From contig JAFGGU010000027.1 in assembly GCA_016930375.1 (NCBI GenBank), forward strand, positions 1 to 64,000: a stretch of 64,000 nucleotides of DNA, in the 5' to 3' direction. Position 1 is the first letter of the stretch; each line of letters begins with the position of its first letter. The translations under genes and the position numbers were made by a program. Positions 55,775-64,000 of this stretch are shown in pieces. The notes beneath the pieces are model-generated. The model saw only the letters and a list, made by a program, of their open reading frames with translations, was not told the origin of the DNA and made no database searches. Source of the DNA: Bacteroidales bacterium. GTDB lineage: Bacteria; Bacteroidota; Bacteroidia; Bacteroidales; UBA10428.

Positions 55775-57163
55775 TTAATTGATTTGCCTCTTACCCCTTG
55801 CCAGGGAGGCGAAAACACCAAGCAGGCACAGAACCGCAAAAACCATGAATACAACCCGTATGCTTTGCATGAAGTTCGGAATATTGGATGGGGAAATGGA
55901 AGCATCGCCTATGAAAATATGGATCGACATGGCAGCAATGGCCATGCTGAACATCTGGCCGGTAAGTCGCATGGTGCCCAGGGTAGCCGAAGCTGTCCCG
56001 AGATACCTCTTATCCACGGAACTCATTACGGAGTTTGTATTTGGCGAGGAGAACAATCCGAACCCGAAGCCCAGGATCAGCAGGGTGATAAAAAGATAGG
56101 CATGGGCGGTGGTTGTGGTCAGGAAAATCAGCATAATCAGTCCGATTACAATGATGGCCATTCCCAGGGAGGACAAAATCCTTGAATCGATGCGGTCCGA
56201 CAGTCGTCCCGAAATGGATGCTACCAGGGCCATCATTACAGGCTGTGTAATCATGATCAGTCCTGCATCTCTTGGATTCAATCCCATTACGTTCTGCAGG
56301 TAAAGGCTGAGCAGGAAAGTGATGCCGAAGGTGGCGGCATAATTGATCAGGGCAGACAGATTGGAAAAGGCGAAAATACGGTTGTCAAGGAAAAGCCTGA
56401 TATTCAGAACGGGTACTTTAACACGTAACTCCAGCATGATGAAATAGGCCAGGCCCAGGCTGCCTGCCACGGTCAGCGCAATGGCCAATTTCCCGGGGAG
56501 TTGCGAAAAGCCGTACATCAGCGAGAACATGGCGAGGATATACACCACGGATCCTTTAAAATCAAAGGGATCATTTTTGGCCTCGGCCCAGTCGGCTCTG
56601 ACACCCCAGATGATCCCCACAATGATAAGCAGTCCGGCTGCTGCGTTAATATAAAACAGACTTTGCCAACCCAGGGTCTGGGTAAGAATGCCACCCAACA
56701 ACGGGGCAGCTGATAATCCCACATATACAGCCGTGGTGTTAAAGCCAATGATACTTCCCCGTTTTTCCGGGGGGAAGGCCGATATGATGATGGCCATCCC
56801 CGAGCTCAGGATCATGGCGCTACCGATGCCCTGGATGCAACGGGATGTGATTAACATAAATCCCGATTTGGAAAAAGCACAGAGCAGGGTGGAAAAAGTA
56901 AAGAAGATGTTGCCATACAGAAGCATTCTTCTTCGCCCGACAATGTCGGCAAGCTTACCGAAAGGCACAAGCATGACTGCCGAGAACAAAAGAAAGCCCA
57001 TGGCGATCCAGCTGAGTGATAAGGCATTCATGGATAATTCCCTGCCGATGCTCGGAAGGGCGATATTAACGGCTGATCCCATAAAGGGATTGAAAAAAGA
57101 GGAAAGCATGACGACTGCAAGCAGAATGCTGCGGTTGACGCGTATGTCGGGATGAGAAGGCAT
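55775..57163 (-). CDS. MFS drug-resistance transporter, DHA2-type (14 helices)
   Basis: 462 residues and about 14 helices. The A-motif region is GKLADIVGRRRMLLYGN; the C-motif-like GSAMILSSGMAIIISAFP and ALPSIGRELSMNALSLSWI are typical of the EmrB/QacA proton-antiport group. Multidrug or metabolite export is likely. The stop lies next to the asparaginase stop with no spacer. Its leader carries two tandem repeats. Confidence 0.88.
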   Translation of the reverse strand: MPSHPDIRVNRSILLAVVMLSSFFNPFMGSAVNIALPSIGRELSMNALSLSWIAMGFLLFSAVMLVPFGKLADIVGRRRMLLYGNIFFTFSTLLCAFSKSGFMLITSRCIQGIGSAMILSSGMAIIISAFPPEKRGSIIGFNTTAVYVGLSAAPLLGGILTQTLGWQSLFYINAAAGLLIIVGIIWGVRADWAEAKNDPFDFKGSVVYILAMFSLMYGFSQLPGKLAIALTVAGSLGLAYFIMLELRVKVPVLNIRLFLDNRIFAFSNLSALINYAATFGITFLLSLYLQNVMGLNPRDAGLIMITQPVMMALVASISGRLSDRIDSRILSSLGMAIIVIGLIMLIFLTTTTAHAYLFITLLILGFGFGLFSSPNTNSVMSSVDKRYLGTASATLGTMRLTGQMFSMAIAAMSIHIFIGDASISPSNIPNFMQSIRVVFMVFAVLCLLGVFASLARGKRQIN

Positions 57164-57164
57164 T

Positions 57165-57196
57165 GGTAAACGGTAAACAGTAAAAAGTAAACAGTA
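57165..57196. repeat. GTAAAC-type degenerate tandem repeat in the MFS leader
   Basis: GGTAAACGGTAAACAG, then TAAAAAGTAAACAGTA: third copy of the dispersed family, placed 2 bases upstream of the MFS ATG (minus strand). Confidence 0.8.
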
Positions 57197-57217
57197 TTCG
57201 GTGTTCGGTGTTCGGTG
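57197..57217. repeat. TTCGGTG triplicate
   Basis: Three perfect 7-base units directly after the GTAAAC array, within the predicted 5' leader of the MFS gene. Confidence 0.9.
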
Positions 57218-57239
57218 TTACGGAATGAAAAATGAGTCC

Positions 57240-57247
57240 CAAAGATA
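57240..57247 (-). promoter_or_regulatory. -7 element for the DHA2 transporter gene
   Basis: Minus-strand TATCTTTG fits TAnnTTTG, 76 bases upstream of the ATG at 57163. Both repeat arrays would lie in the leader RNA. Confidence 0.5.
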
Positions 57248-57397
57248 GAAATTCGGTCCGGAACTATGATCCACTCATCTGCCGGATTTGATACTTCGGT
57301 AAGTGATTTCTTCAACACGGTAGTATTTTTTTGTTTTCGCGCCTGTTAAACGGGATCTTTAGGTCATAAATCAACAGAATTCCTAAAACTCCACGTT

Positions 57398-59542
57398 ATG
57401 AAAATCTTCTTTTACATCATGTTGTTCTGCATCTTATCACACGGATCACTGGATGCCCAGGTATTGATTACCGGAACCGTTCTGGACAGGGATGGCCAGT
57501 CGCTGCCCGGAGCCAACGTCTCTATCAAAGGTTCCTATGACGGAGCCTCAGCAGATACTGCCGGGTGCTTCAGGTTCAAGACAACCGCAATTGGGAAACA
57601 AATACTGATCGTAAGTTATGTTGGGTATAAAACTGTGGAAATGGAGATGGACCTGTCCCTTCCTCCTGCCCCGGTTCAAATCACCCTGGATTGGCAGCCG
57701 GGAGAAATAAAATCGGTTGTGGTTACTGCAGGTGCCTTCGAGACCGGCGATCTGAAACGTCCCATTGTACTGAAACCCATGGATATTGCCACCACACCCA
57801 GCGCGCTTGGAGATATTTACGGGGCATTGACAACGCTTCCGGGTACCCAGGTAGTAGGCGAGGAAGGAGGCCTTTACGTCAGGGGAGGAGAAGGGTATGA
57901 GACCAGGACTTATATCGACGGCATGCAGGTACATAAGCCCTTCCTTTCGAAAATGCCCGATATTCCCACACGGAGTCGTTTTTCACCCATTCTCTTCAGA
58001 GGTACTGTCTTTAGCACGGGGGGGTATACGGCCGAGTATGGCCAGGCCTTATCTTCAGTGGTCAATTTGAACACGGTGGGATTGGTTGATCAGACTGAAA
58101 CCAGCGTTATGCTGATGTCGGTAGGAATGACGGGTTCCCATTCACAGCGGTGGGATAAGGGTTCATTCTCGGGATCATTGCAGTACCTTAATATGATGCC
58201 TTATAATAGCATTTTTAAACAAAACATGTCCTGGGAGAAAGACCCGGTGCAGACTGACGGAACGTTTCTGCTCAGACAGCAACACGGAAAATATGGCATT
58301 TTGAAGGTGTTCGGATCCTTCAGCCTGAGCAAAAGCGCCCTGAATTACAGTTTTAACGGCGATACCACAGGGGCTTCCCTGATCGGTTTGCGAAACAACA
58401 ATTATTATATCAATGCTGTATATAGTGATGCGCTCGCGAATCAATGGAAAATCAAGACTGGTTTCTCCGGGACCTATGATTATTCCGGCACCGGTATTGA
58501 CAAGGATCGGCTGGAAGAAACCGTGAGGGGAATCCACCATAGAATGACTTTTACAAAAGACTGGGGTGATTTTATCACGTTGAAGATCGGAGAGGAAGCA
58601 GCCTGGTATTCCTATGAACGGGATTATTTTACTGCTGACCAGGAACAGGGTTACTCAACTGATTTAAAAGAAGGGGATTTTGCGGTTTATGCTGAACCCG
58701 AGATCAGTTTGAATGACAATATGGTGTTACGGACAGGATTAAGAGCCGAATATGCTTCGCGACAGGAGAGCGCCAGCCTGATGCCCCGTTTGTCGCTGGC
58801 ATACCGCGTAGGTGATTATTCCCAGGTGTCGATGGCATACGGTCTCTTCCGGCAACGACCTGAAAGTCAGTTCTTGATCAATAATAAAAGCCTGGAAACA
58901 GAAAAGGCGACGCATTTCATCCTCAACTACCAGTATGAGATTGAAAACAGGATATTCAGGGTAGAACTTTACAGGAAGTGGTATGATAACCTGGTGAAAT
59001 TTACCAGTGAATATAATCCCGATCCTTCTACATATTCCAATGATGGCAAGGGGTATGCCCAGGGTATTGACATATTCTGGCGCGACAGCAAAACAATCCG
59101 GGATCTTGATTACTGGATTTCCTATTCCTTCATTGATTCGAAACGGAATTACAAGAATTTCAGCCGGCAGCTACAGCCATCCTTTCTGTCAACCCACACT
59201 TTCTCTGCTGTTATGAAGTATTTTTACAGGAAGGCCAATACTTATGCAGGACTGACCTATGTTTATGCCAGTCCGAAAACCGGGTACAATCCATTTTTCG
59301 AAGTTTCTTCAGGAGATCAAACCAAGGCTTACAATGATCTGAGCGTCAATGTTGTCATAATCCGGGCCTTTTTAAAGAAATACTGTGCCATCCTGTTGAA
59401 TGTGAATAATCTGCTCGGATTTAATAATGAATATGGATTCAACTATTCCAGTATTCCCGACGCAGCCGGCAATTACACACCTTATCCCATTAAACCGCAA
59501 TCCAAAAGGTTCTTCATGGCAGGGGCAATATTTAATCTCTGA
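57398..59542 (+). CDS. TonB-dependent outer-membrane receptor, next to a LytTR two-component system
   Basis: 714 residues. Signal peptide (1-20), a CarboxypepD_reg-like domain (ITGTVLDRDGQSLPGANV), plug blocks (SALGDIYGALTTLPGTQ, LYVRGGEGYETRTYIDG) and a barrel ending FMAGAIFNL. The substrate is unknown. It is followed by a small TPR-like protein (49-base gap) and a LytS-like kinase with LytTR regulator, a cluster seen elsewhere in Bacteroidota that suggests regulated uptake. Confidence 0.88.
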   Translation: MKIFFYIMLFCILSHGSLDAQVLITGTVLDRDGQSLPGANVSIKGSYDGASADTAGCFRFKTTAIGKQILIVSYVGYKTVEMEMDLSLPPAPVQITLDWQPGEIKSVVVTAGAFETGDLKRPIVLKPMDIATTPSALGDIYGALTTLPGTQVVGEEGGLYVRGGEGYETRTYIDGMQVHKPFLSKMPDIPTRSRFSPILFRGTVFSTGGYTAEYGQALSSVVNLNTVGLVDQTETSVMLMSVGMTGSHSQRWDKGSFSGSLQYLNMMPYNSIFKQNMSWEKDPVQTDGTFLLRQQHGKYGILKVFGSFSLSKSALNYSFNGDTTGASLIGLRNNNYYINAVYSDALANQWKIKTGFSGTYDYSGTGIDKDRLEETVRGIHHRMTFTKDWGDFITLKIGEEAAWYSYERDYFTADQEQGYSTDLKEGDFAVYAEPEISLNDNMVLRTGLRAEYASRQESASLMPRLSLAYRVGDYSQVSMAYGLFRQRPESQFLINNKSLETEKATHFILNYQYEIENRIFRVELYRKWYDNLVKFTSEYNPDPSTYSNDGKGYAQGIDIFWRDSKTIRDLDYWISYSFIDSKRNYKNFSRQLQPSFLSTHTFSAVMKYFYRKANTYAGLTYVYASPKTGYNPFFEVSSGDQTKAYNDLSVNVVIIRAFLKKYCAILLNVNNLLGFNNEYGFNYSSIPDAAGNYTPYPIKPQSKRFFMAGAIFNL

Positions 59543-59591
59543 TGTGGAAAATTTGATTCTTAACAGATAATTAACTTCAAAAAACTGTAAA

Positions 59592-60236
59592 ATGAAAACA
59601 ATCGTCATTACAATTTCCTGCATTTTTATGTCCTTTATACTGCATGCGCAGAGTGACCAGTTTAAAAATGCCATGTTGTACAACCTGGAGCTGTCAAAAT
59701 CAGCCCGTACCGTTGAGAATTATCAGGAGCTTGCCAATAATTTCGAGCGAATTGCCACAGCCGAACAGAAGGAGTGGACAGCCTGGTATTATGCTGCCTT
59801 TTACAACCTGGTAATCAATTTTCAGGATTCAATCCATGATCGAAAGATGAAATACATTACCATCGCACAAAAGCAAATCGACAAAGGACTGAAATTAAAA
59901 CCTGAAGAAACTGAGTTGATGGTGCTGAAGGTGATGTCCTATTATGCCGAAATGGCCGTTGACCCCATGAAGGGCATGACCTTACTGGGCGAAGCCAATG
60001 CATTACTGGACAAAGCAAAGTCAATCAACCCCGATAATCCCAGGATTTACCTTGAAGAAGCTGAGGCAATCCATGGCATGCCGGTGGAATTTGGCGGAGG
60101 TATCGAAAAAGCAAAACCTCTACTCTTGCTTGCCAGTGAAAAATTCAGCAAATTTGTTCCTGCTGATCCTTTGTCTCCCGACTGGGGGGAAGACCGGTGT
60201 GAAATGCTGCTGGATGAAACTGTGAAAAACCATTGA
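59592..60236 (+). CDS. Secreted TPR-like protein
   Basis: 214 residues. Signal peptide (1-20, after LHAQ). Helical repeats follow: NYQELANNFERIATAEQKEWTA, AQKQIDKGLKLKPEETELMVL, LLDKAKSINPDNPRIYLEEA and a final segment with FVPADPLSPDWGE. The helix pairs resemble TPR, giving a periplasmic protein-binding role. Such genes sit between TonB receptor and LytS genes in related genomes. No enzyme motif was seen. Confidence 0.75.
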   Translation: MKTIVITISCIFMSFILHAQSDQFKNAMLYNLELSKSARTVENYQELANNFERIATAEQKEWTAWYYAAFYNLVINFQDSIHDRKMKYITIAQKQIDKGLKLKPEETELMVLKVMSYYAEMAVDPMKGMTLLGEANALLDKAKSINPDNPRIYLEEAEAIHGMPVEFGGGIEKAKPLLLLASEKFSKFVPADPLSPDWGEDRCEMLLDETVKNH

Positions 60237-60264
60237 TCGGGGCCTGTAAAAACCACCTTTCGTC

Positions 60265-61296
60265 ATGAAAAAAACTATACGGAAATACCTGGTGATCATT
60301 CTAATTCTTCTTGTTATTGGAAATCTTATCGCATTTATCATGGATCCGTCCTTTGTCAGCGATCCGAAGGCATGGCTCATCAATTGTCTCTTTTCACTTG
60401 GACTGGGCTATCCCATGATGAAGTTTAATGAGTATATCATGCGCAGGTATGCCGGCAAAATAAGATGGGATGTCAGTCCGTTAAGGCGGATCTTCGCCAC
60501 GCTTGGCGTTGTGATCATCGTATCCATTCTGCTTACTTTTCTTCTCAATTATATCTTTATTTTGAACATCCAGGGTGTATCATTTACGGAGTATATAAAA
60601 ACCACACTGAATCTGCTGTTGATTGAAATCCTCATCGTTGTTTACGCATTCAGTATTGCAACCGGCATTGAGTTTTTTAAATTGTGGAAAGAAGGTTTGC
60701 TGAAGCAGGAATCCCTTCAGCGAAAAGCTGTTGAATTGCAGATGGAAGCTTTGAAAAACCAGGTAAACCCCCATTTTCTATTTAACAGTCTGAATACGCT
60801 GTCGACTCTGGTATATAAGGATGCGGACAGGGCCGCTATGTTTATCATGCAACTGTCGGATATTTACAGGTATGTCCTCGAGCACAGAGACCAGGCTGTT
60901 GTGGATTGGCCGTTTGAAAGACAATTTGTGGAAAATTACATCAGACTTCAGCAAATGCGGTTTGCCAATAGCATTGACATTACCATTGACACAGGTTCCA
61001 CTGAAATTTTCCAGGTAGTCCCGCTTTCCGTGCAGATTCTGATTGAAAACGCCATAAAGCATAATGTTGCCACAGTGGAAGATCCTCTGAAAGCATCCAT
61101 TTTTCTGGAAGATGACTTTCTGGTTGTGAAAAACAAGCTGAATATAAGATCTTCGGTGGAAAGCTCCGAGAATGTGGGATTAAGCAACATCAGGCAGCAA
61201 TATGAAATTCTGACCGGAAAAAAGGTCGTTGTTTCCAGGGAGGAAGGCTATTTTACTGTAAAACTCCCGCTGGTAAAAAAAACTTCTGAAACATGA
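60265..61296 (+). CDS. LytS-like sensor histidine kinase
   Basis: 343 residues. Four membrane helices (about 8-26, 36-52, 77-103, 113-137) with no periplasmic domain. The His_kinase block QVNPHFLFNSLNTLSTL holds His170; the ATPase part has IQILIENAIKHN and a G-box in VGLSNIRQQYEIL. It phosphorylates the LytTR regulator encoded next to it, with a 4-base overlap. The signal could be membrane state or a partner such as the TonB receptor; not shown by the sequence. Confidence 0.92.
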   Translation: MKKTIRKYLVIILILLVIGNLIAFIMDPSFVSDPKAWLINCLFSLGLGYPMMKFNEYIMRRYAGKIRWDVSPLRRIFATLGVVIIVSILLTFLLNYIFILNIQGVSFTEYIKTTLNLLLIEILIVVYAFSIATGIEFFKLWKEGLLKQESLQRKAVELQMEALKNQVNPHFLFNSLNTLSTLVYKDADRAAMFIMQLSDIYRYVLEHRDQAVVDWPFERQFVENYIRLQQMRFANSIDITIDTGSTEIFQVVPLSVQILIENAIKHNVATVEDPLKASIFLEDDFLVVKNKLNIRSSVESSENVGLSNIRQQYEILTGKKVVVSREEGYFTVKLPLVKKTSET

Positions 61297-62063
61297 AAGT
61301 GCTGATTGTTGAAGATGAGTTTATGGCTGCCGAAAGGCTTGAGGATTTGCTGATTAAGATTGATCCAACGATTGTTGTTGCCGGCCATTGTGATTCGGTC
61401 AAAAAGACTGTGCAATGGTTTCAGTTGAATAAGCCGCCCGACCTGCTTTTTTTGGATGTTCAGCTGGGTGACGGATTGAGTTTCGAGATATTTGAACAGG
61501 CGGAAGTGGATTGTCCGGTAATCTTTACTACGGCCTATGACCATTATGCTATTGAAGCATTCAAATTAAACAGCATCGCCTATTTGCTGAAACCTGTCAA
61601 AATGGAAGAGCTGAAAGCCTCGGTTGAAAAGTTCAAAGCTTCTCCTTATTTTGCCGGGGGCATATACCTGATCAGGGAGCAGCAATTTGCGCTGGAAAAA
61701 GTGCAGCAGTTGCTCACCAAACAGTACAAGAAAAGGTTTCTGATCAAATCGGGCACGCATATACGCAGTATCCCGGTAGAGGAAATACTATACTTTTACA
61801 GCATGGAAAAGGCAACTTTTGCCAAAACTGTTGCTGGAAGGACCCATTTGTTTGATCATTCCCTGGAACAACTCGAGATACTTCTCGATCCCATGCTCTT
61901 TTTCCGGATAAGCCGAAAATACATCATTTCGGTTACTGCCATTGCCGATATAATAACCCTATCCAATTACCGGCTGAGAATTGTCTTAAAAAACTGTGAC
62001 GACCAGGATGTTTTTGTCAGCCGTGAGAGGATGCAGGAATTTAAAGAATGGCTGGATAAATGA
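61293..62063 (+). CDS. LytTR-family response regulator
   Basis: 256 residues. The receiver domain has VEDE (7-10), the phospho-acceptor Asp55 in LLFLDVQLGDG and Lys in YLLKPVK. The LytTR DNA-binding domain covers about 145-256: FLIKSGTHIRSIPVEEILYF, then FFRISRKYIIS. It overlaps the kinase gene by 4 bases and probably controls the upstream TonB receptor operon. The next gene, convergent, starts its stop codon at the very next base. Confidence 0.93.
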   Translation: MKVLIVEDEFMAAERLEDLLIKIDPTIVVAGHCDSVKKTVQWFQLNKPPDLLFLDVQLGDGLSFEIFEQAEVDCPVIFTTAYDHYAIEAFKLNSIAYLLKPVKMEELKASVEKFKASPYFAGGIYLIREQQFALEKVQQLLTKQYKKRFLIKSGTHIRSIPVEEILYFYSMEKATFAKTVAGRTHLFDHSLEQLEILLDPMLFFRISRKYIISVTAIADIITLSNYRLRIVLKNCDDQDVFVSRERMQEFKEWLDK

Positions 62064-62543
62064 TTAATAATCGAGTGTAATGATCCTTCCGTTGGTAAAG
62101 TTAAAAAAGGCTTCTTTGTTGGCCACCTGAACTCCTTCCATCAGTTCCTCCGGTGTATGACCGGCCAGTTTGAGACAGGTAGGGCATGCATAAACGCCGA
62201 CTTTTTTATCGATCAGTCCCTGTAATTGCTTTTTAAGCGGATCAAAATCCGCATATTCCAGGTCCTTTGATGTTTTTAAAACCAGTTCAACGGCTTTAAT
62301 ATCAAGATATACAAGAACATCCTTGTCCATGGCCATCATATTGGCCATTTTTAAAGGCATCAATACCCTGTGCGGATCATTGTAGCCCTCGGTGATATGG
62401 ATAAATACACCATCGCGCATGTTTGAATCAGTTTGCATCATCATGGCATGATCATGCACCACGGCAGGGGGCTCTGCAGGTTTCTTATTGCAGGATACTG
62501 TGATCAGCAGCAGGCAAAGGGAAAGGAACAACAGGTTTTTCAT
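62064..62543 (-). CDS. DsrE-like lipoprotein with a CPTC motif
   Basis: 159 residues. Lipobox ITVSC (Cys18) and a His/Met-rich linker (VHDHAMMMQTDSNM). The rest is a DsrE-like fold: DGVFIHITEGYNDPHRVLMPLKMANMMAMDK (in two strands and a helix), DVLVYLDIKAVELVL and GVYACPTCLKLAG. The Cys pair in CPTC is placed like the active Cys of DsrE/DsrF-type sulfur carriers. The His/Met-rich stretch might bind copper. It lies downstream of a methyltransferase and rhodanese-like gene. Role inferred: periplasmic sulfur or metal relay. Confidence 0.78.
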   Translation of the reverse strand: MKNLLFLSLCLLLITVSCNKKPAEPPAVVHDHAMMMQTDSNMRDGVFIHITEGYNDPHRVLMPLKMANMMAMDKDVLVYLDIKAVELVLKTSKDLEYADFDPLKKQLQGLIDKKVGVYACPTCLKLAGHTPEELMEGVQVANKEAFFNFTNGRIITLDY

Positions 62544-62591
62544 AATCAGGATTTTTGGTTGAATTAAAGTTACAAAAAAACAATGTTCATA

Positions 62592-63212
62592 TCATGCTTT
62601 TTTAAGTGCTTTCATTAAAAAAACAGGGTATTCAGCAGACTTACCCTCTCTATTTATTTTTTTGATAGTATGGCAACGTTTGTGTTGAACCTGTTCAAGT
62701 CCGGTCCGTTCCAACAGAAGGGACAATATATCCGGATCAAAACCTTTATGGCCGTGAAAACCATCGCCATGGAAGGATCCGTCCTCAGGATAAAGATCGG
62801 CGATGGCAAGTGTCCCCCCAACGTTGAGCATTAAAATTAGCTTCCGGATAACAAGTTCCAGCTTCTCCACGTGATGGAGGGCCATCTGGCTAAAGATTAA
62901 ATCGAATGTTTCAGGGAAGTCCTCATGCTCAAGATCAATCCGGAGAGGATGCATATGGTGAATGCCTTGATCAGAGATCTTACTAAGGATTGTATTGATC
63001 ATTTCTGCGGAATTGTCAATCAGGGTAATCCGACTGAGATGATCTTTCAGCAAAAAACTCAACAAACCAGTTCCTGCGCCAAATTCAAGCGCATTCATAT
63101 TCCGGTCAAGGGGAACCATTTGCAGTAAAGCCTCAGCGATGGCTTCCGATCTCTCAATATGTGCCAGGTTCTTGTCCCAATCCCTGGCTTTAGCGTCGAA
63201 TTCGTTTAACAC
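62592..63212 (-). CDS. Class I SAM-dependent methyltransferase
   Basis: 206 residues. Motif I is ALEFGAGTGLLSFLL, the acidic end of strand 2 is ITLIDNSAEM, and FDLIFSQMALHHV is motif IV; a C-terminal part with HKGFDPDILSLLLERTGLEQV closes the fold. The substrate is unknown: small molecule or arsenic/quinone-type ones are equally open. It overlaps the upstream rhodanese gene by 7 bases. Confidence 0.88.
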   Translation of the reverse strand: MLNEFDAKARDWDKNLAHIERSEAIAEALLQMVPLDRNMNALEFGAGTGLLSFLLKDHLSRITLIDNSAEMINTILSKISDQGIHHMHPLRIDLEHEDFPETFDLIFSQMALHHVEKLELVIRKLILMLNVGGTLAIADLYPEDGSFHGDGFHGHKGFDPDILSLLLERTGLEQVQHKRCHTIKKINREGKSAEYPVFLMKALKKA

Positions 63213-63829
63213 CCGCCTGCAGCTTTTTTCTTTTTAGGAGTTTGCCTGATGACCGGCTTTGGCGGAGCAGCAATATTATCAGAAGGTTGGGTGGTAACAG
63301 TGCCTCCCCCAAGCGCCTGGGATGCACCCATGCGAAAATCATATTTGGCGAACTCCTCGTCGGAACTGGTCGATTCCGGTTTCTGCGGATTGACAATGGC
63401 ATCAAACCAGTAATTCAAACCGCCCTCAAGCACATAAATGTTGTTGTATCCCAGCTGCCGGGTCAGCATCCAGGCTTCATTGGCATTTAGCGTGCCGTTT
63501 GAATAGAAAACATTCATTTTCACATCCTGGTCGAATACTTCAATATGCTGTTCCGAAAGAAGATCCGCAATCGGAATGTGTATCGCTCCCGGGAGGCTGA
63601 ACTTCTCAAATTCATCCAGGCTTCTCACATCGATCAGTTGCAGTGTCGGGTCTTTCTTCACGAGCATATCGGCAACTGTTTCAGGCGCGATGAATTGGGT
63701 GCGCGTGTTGACCTCTTCCAGCATCTGAGCCGGGGTGAGTTTGTAGGGATGGGTTGTATTCTGCGGTACTGCGGCAATGATAAGTCCCAATGGAACGATG
63801 AATAAAGCTAACCAAAGTCTTGGTTTCAT
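63206..63829 (-). CDS. Rhodanese-like protein without the active-site cysteine
   Basis: 207 residues. Signal or anchor helix (about 5-22). A rhodanese domain (about 45-145) starts with APETVADMLVKKDPTLQLIDVR and PGAIHIP. The active-site loop, normally Cys-x-x-G-x-R, reads YSNGTLNANEAW, so sulfurtransferase chemistry is unlikely. A Pro/Lys-rich tail ends in AAGGC with a terminal Cys. With the DsrE-like and YeeE-like neighbours a sulfur-binding role is possible. The ATG is 42 bases after the stop of the truncated upstream gene. Confidence 0.85.
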   Translation of the reverse strand: MKPRLWLALFIVPLGLIIAAVPQNTTHPYKLTPAQMLEEVNTRTQFIAPETVADMLVKKDPTLQLIDVRSLDEFEKFSLPGAIHIPIADLLSEQHIEVFDQDVKMNVFYSNGTLNANEAWMLTRQLGYNNIYVLEGGLNYWFDAIVNPQKPESTSSDEEFAKYDFRMGASQALGGGTVTTQPSDNIAAPPKPVIRQTPKKKKAAGGC

Positions 63830-63871
63830 ATTCTCATATTTTAATAGTTAACAAATTTCTTTTTGATTGGT

Positions 63872-64000
63872 TCAGTACTCTTCCCTCGGGAACTTTTTCT
63901 CGGCCCATTCCGCCCCCGTAAACATAGCCAGTGCAATTACTATCAGGATAAGCGCAAATACCCCGTCCGATAAACCAAGTGATTCGCTGATCTTGGGATC
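63872..64000 (-). CDS. C-terminal end of a membrane protein, possibly YeeE/YedE-type
   Basis: Partial: 42 codons and a TGA stop (63874-63872), open to the window edge. The visible end has one helix, GVFALILIVIALAMF, then TGAEWAEKKFPREEY. YeeE/YedE sulfur transporters end in a similar way and often adjoin rhodanese genes, but this short piece cannot prove it. Confidence 0.6.
   Translation of the reverse strand, partial: DPKISESLGLSDGVFALILIVIALAMFTGAEWAEKKFPREEY

Overview
This window is a gene-dense piece of a Bacteroidota chromosome, most like an uncultured Bacteroidales relative. Several independent marks point there: two giant secreted proteins ending in a type IX secretion (T9SS) sorting domain, the parA-parB-DUF5683-lytic transglycosylase order, a DUF4492-cydA-cydB operon, a DUF3127 protein, a lysyl-tRNA synthetase with the C-terminal extension typical of the phylum, two TonB-dependent receptors with carboxypeptidase-like N-terminal domains, and many promoters with the -7 element TAnnTTTG. 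No rRNA, tRNA, CRISPR array, transposase or prophage gene was seen.

Layout. 1-8.3 kb (minus strand): two SGNH-hydrolase-like envelope proteins, a MltD-like transglycosylase, DUF5683, ParB and ParA, then a glutaminyl cyclase lipoprotein and a small HAD phosphatase. 8.4-13.6 kb: phosphatidylserine synthase; the cytochrome bd operon (DUF4492, CydA, CydB and an easily missed 40-residue membrane protein); and, divergent from it, a flavodiiron protein. Together these suggest an anaerobe that scavenges oxygen. 13.6-23.6 kb: two tandem paralogous T9SS-exported proteins of about 1250 and 2060 residues. 23.7-33.8 kb: a tight five-gene operon that is the most unusual part of the window: a transporter-like membrane protein fused to HEAT repeats and a cyclic-nucleotide-binding domain, a protein of three TIR-like modules, a membrane-spanning STAND NTPase with WD40 repeats, a TPR/outer-membrane barrel protein, and a propeller lipoprotein. 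It looks like a trans-envelope sensing or defence system.

34-44.4 kb: housekeeping genes (DUF3127, shikimate kinase, LysS, topoisomerase IV ParE and ParC), a cluster of palindromic REP-like elements, and an AroA/AroC pair in which AroC has lost several normally invariant active-site residues. 44.4-57.2 kb: sialate O-acetylesterase, acyl-CoA ligase, SDR epimerase, TonB receptor, M14 peptidase, two MFS transporters and an isoaspartyl peptidase lipoprotein. 57.4-62.1 kb: a second TonB receptor, a TPR-like protein and a LytS/LytTR two-component pair. 62.1-64 kb: a sulfur-flavoured set (DsrE-like lipoprotein, methyltransferase, rhodanese lacking its cysteine) and the C-terminus of a membrane protein cut by the window end.

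Genes are packed with little space. Short tandem repeats of several kinds sit directly after stop codons, and one lies inside lysS. Functional statements rest on motifs read by eye; no database search was run.
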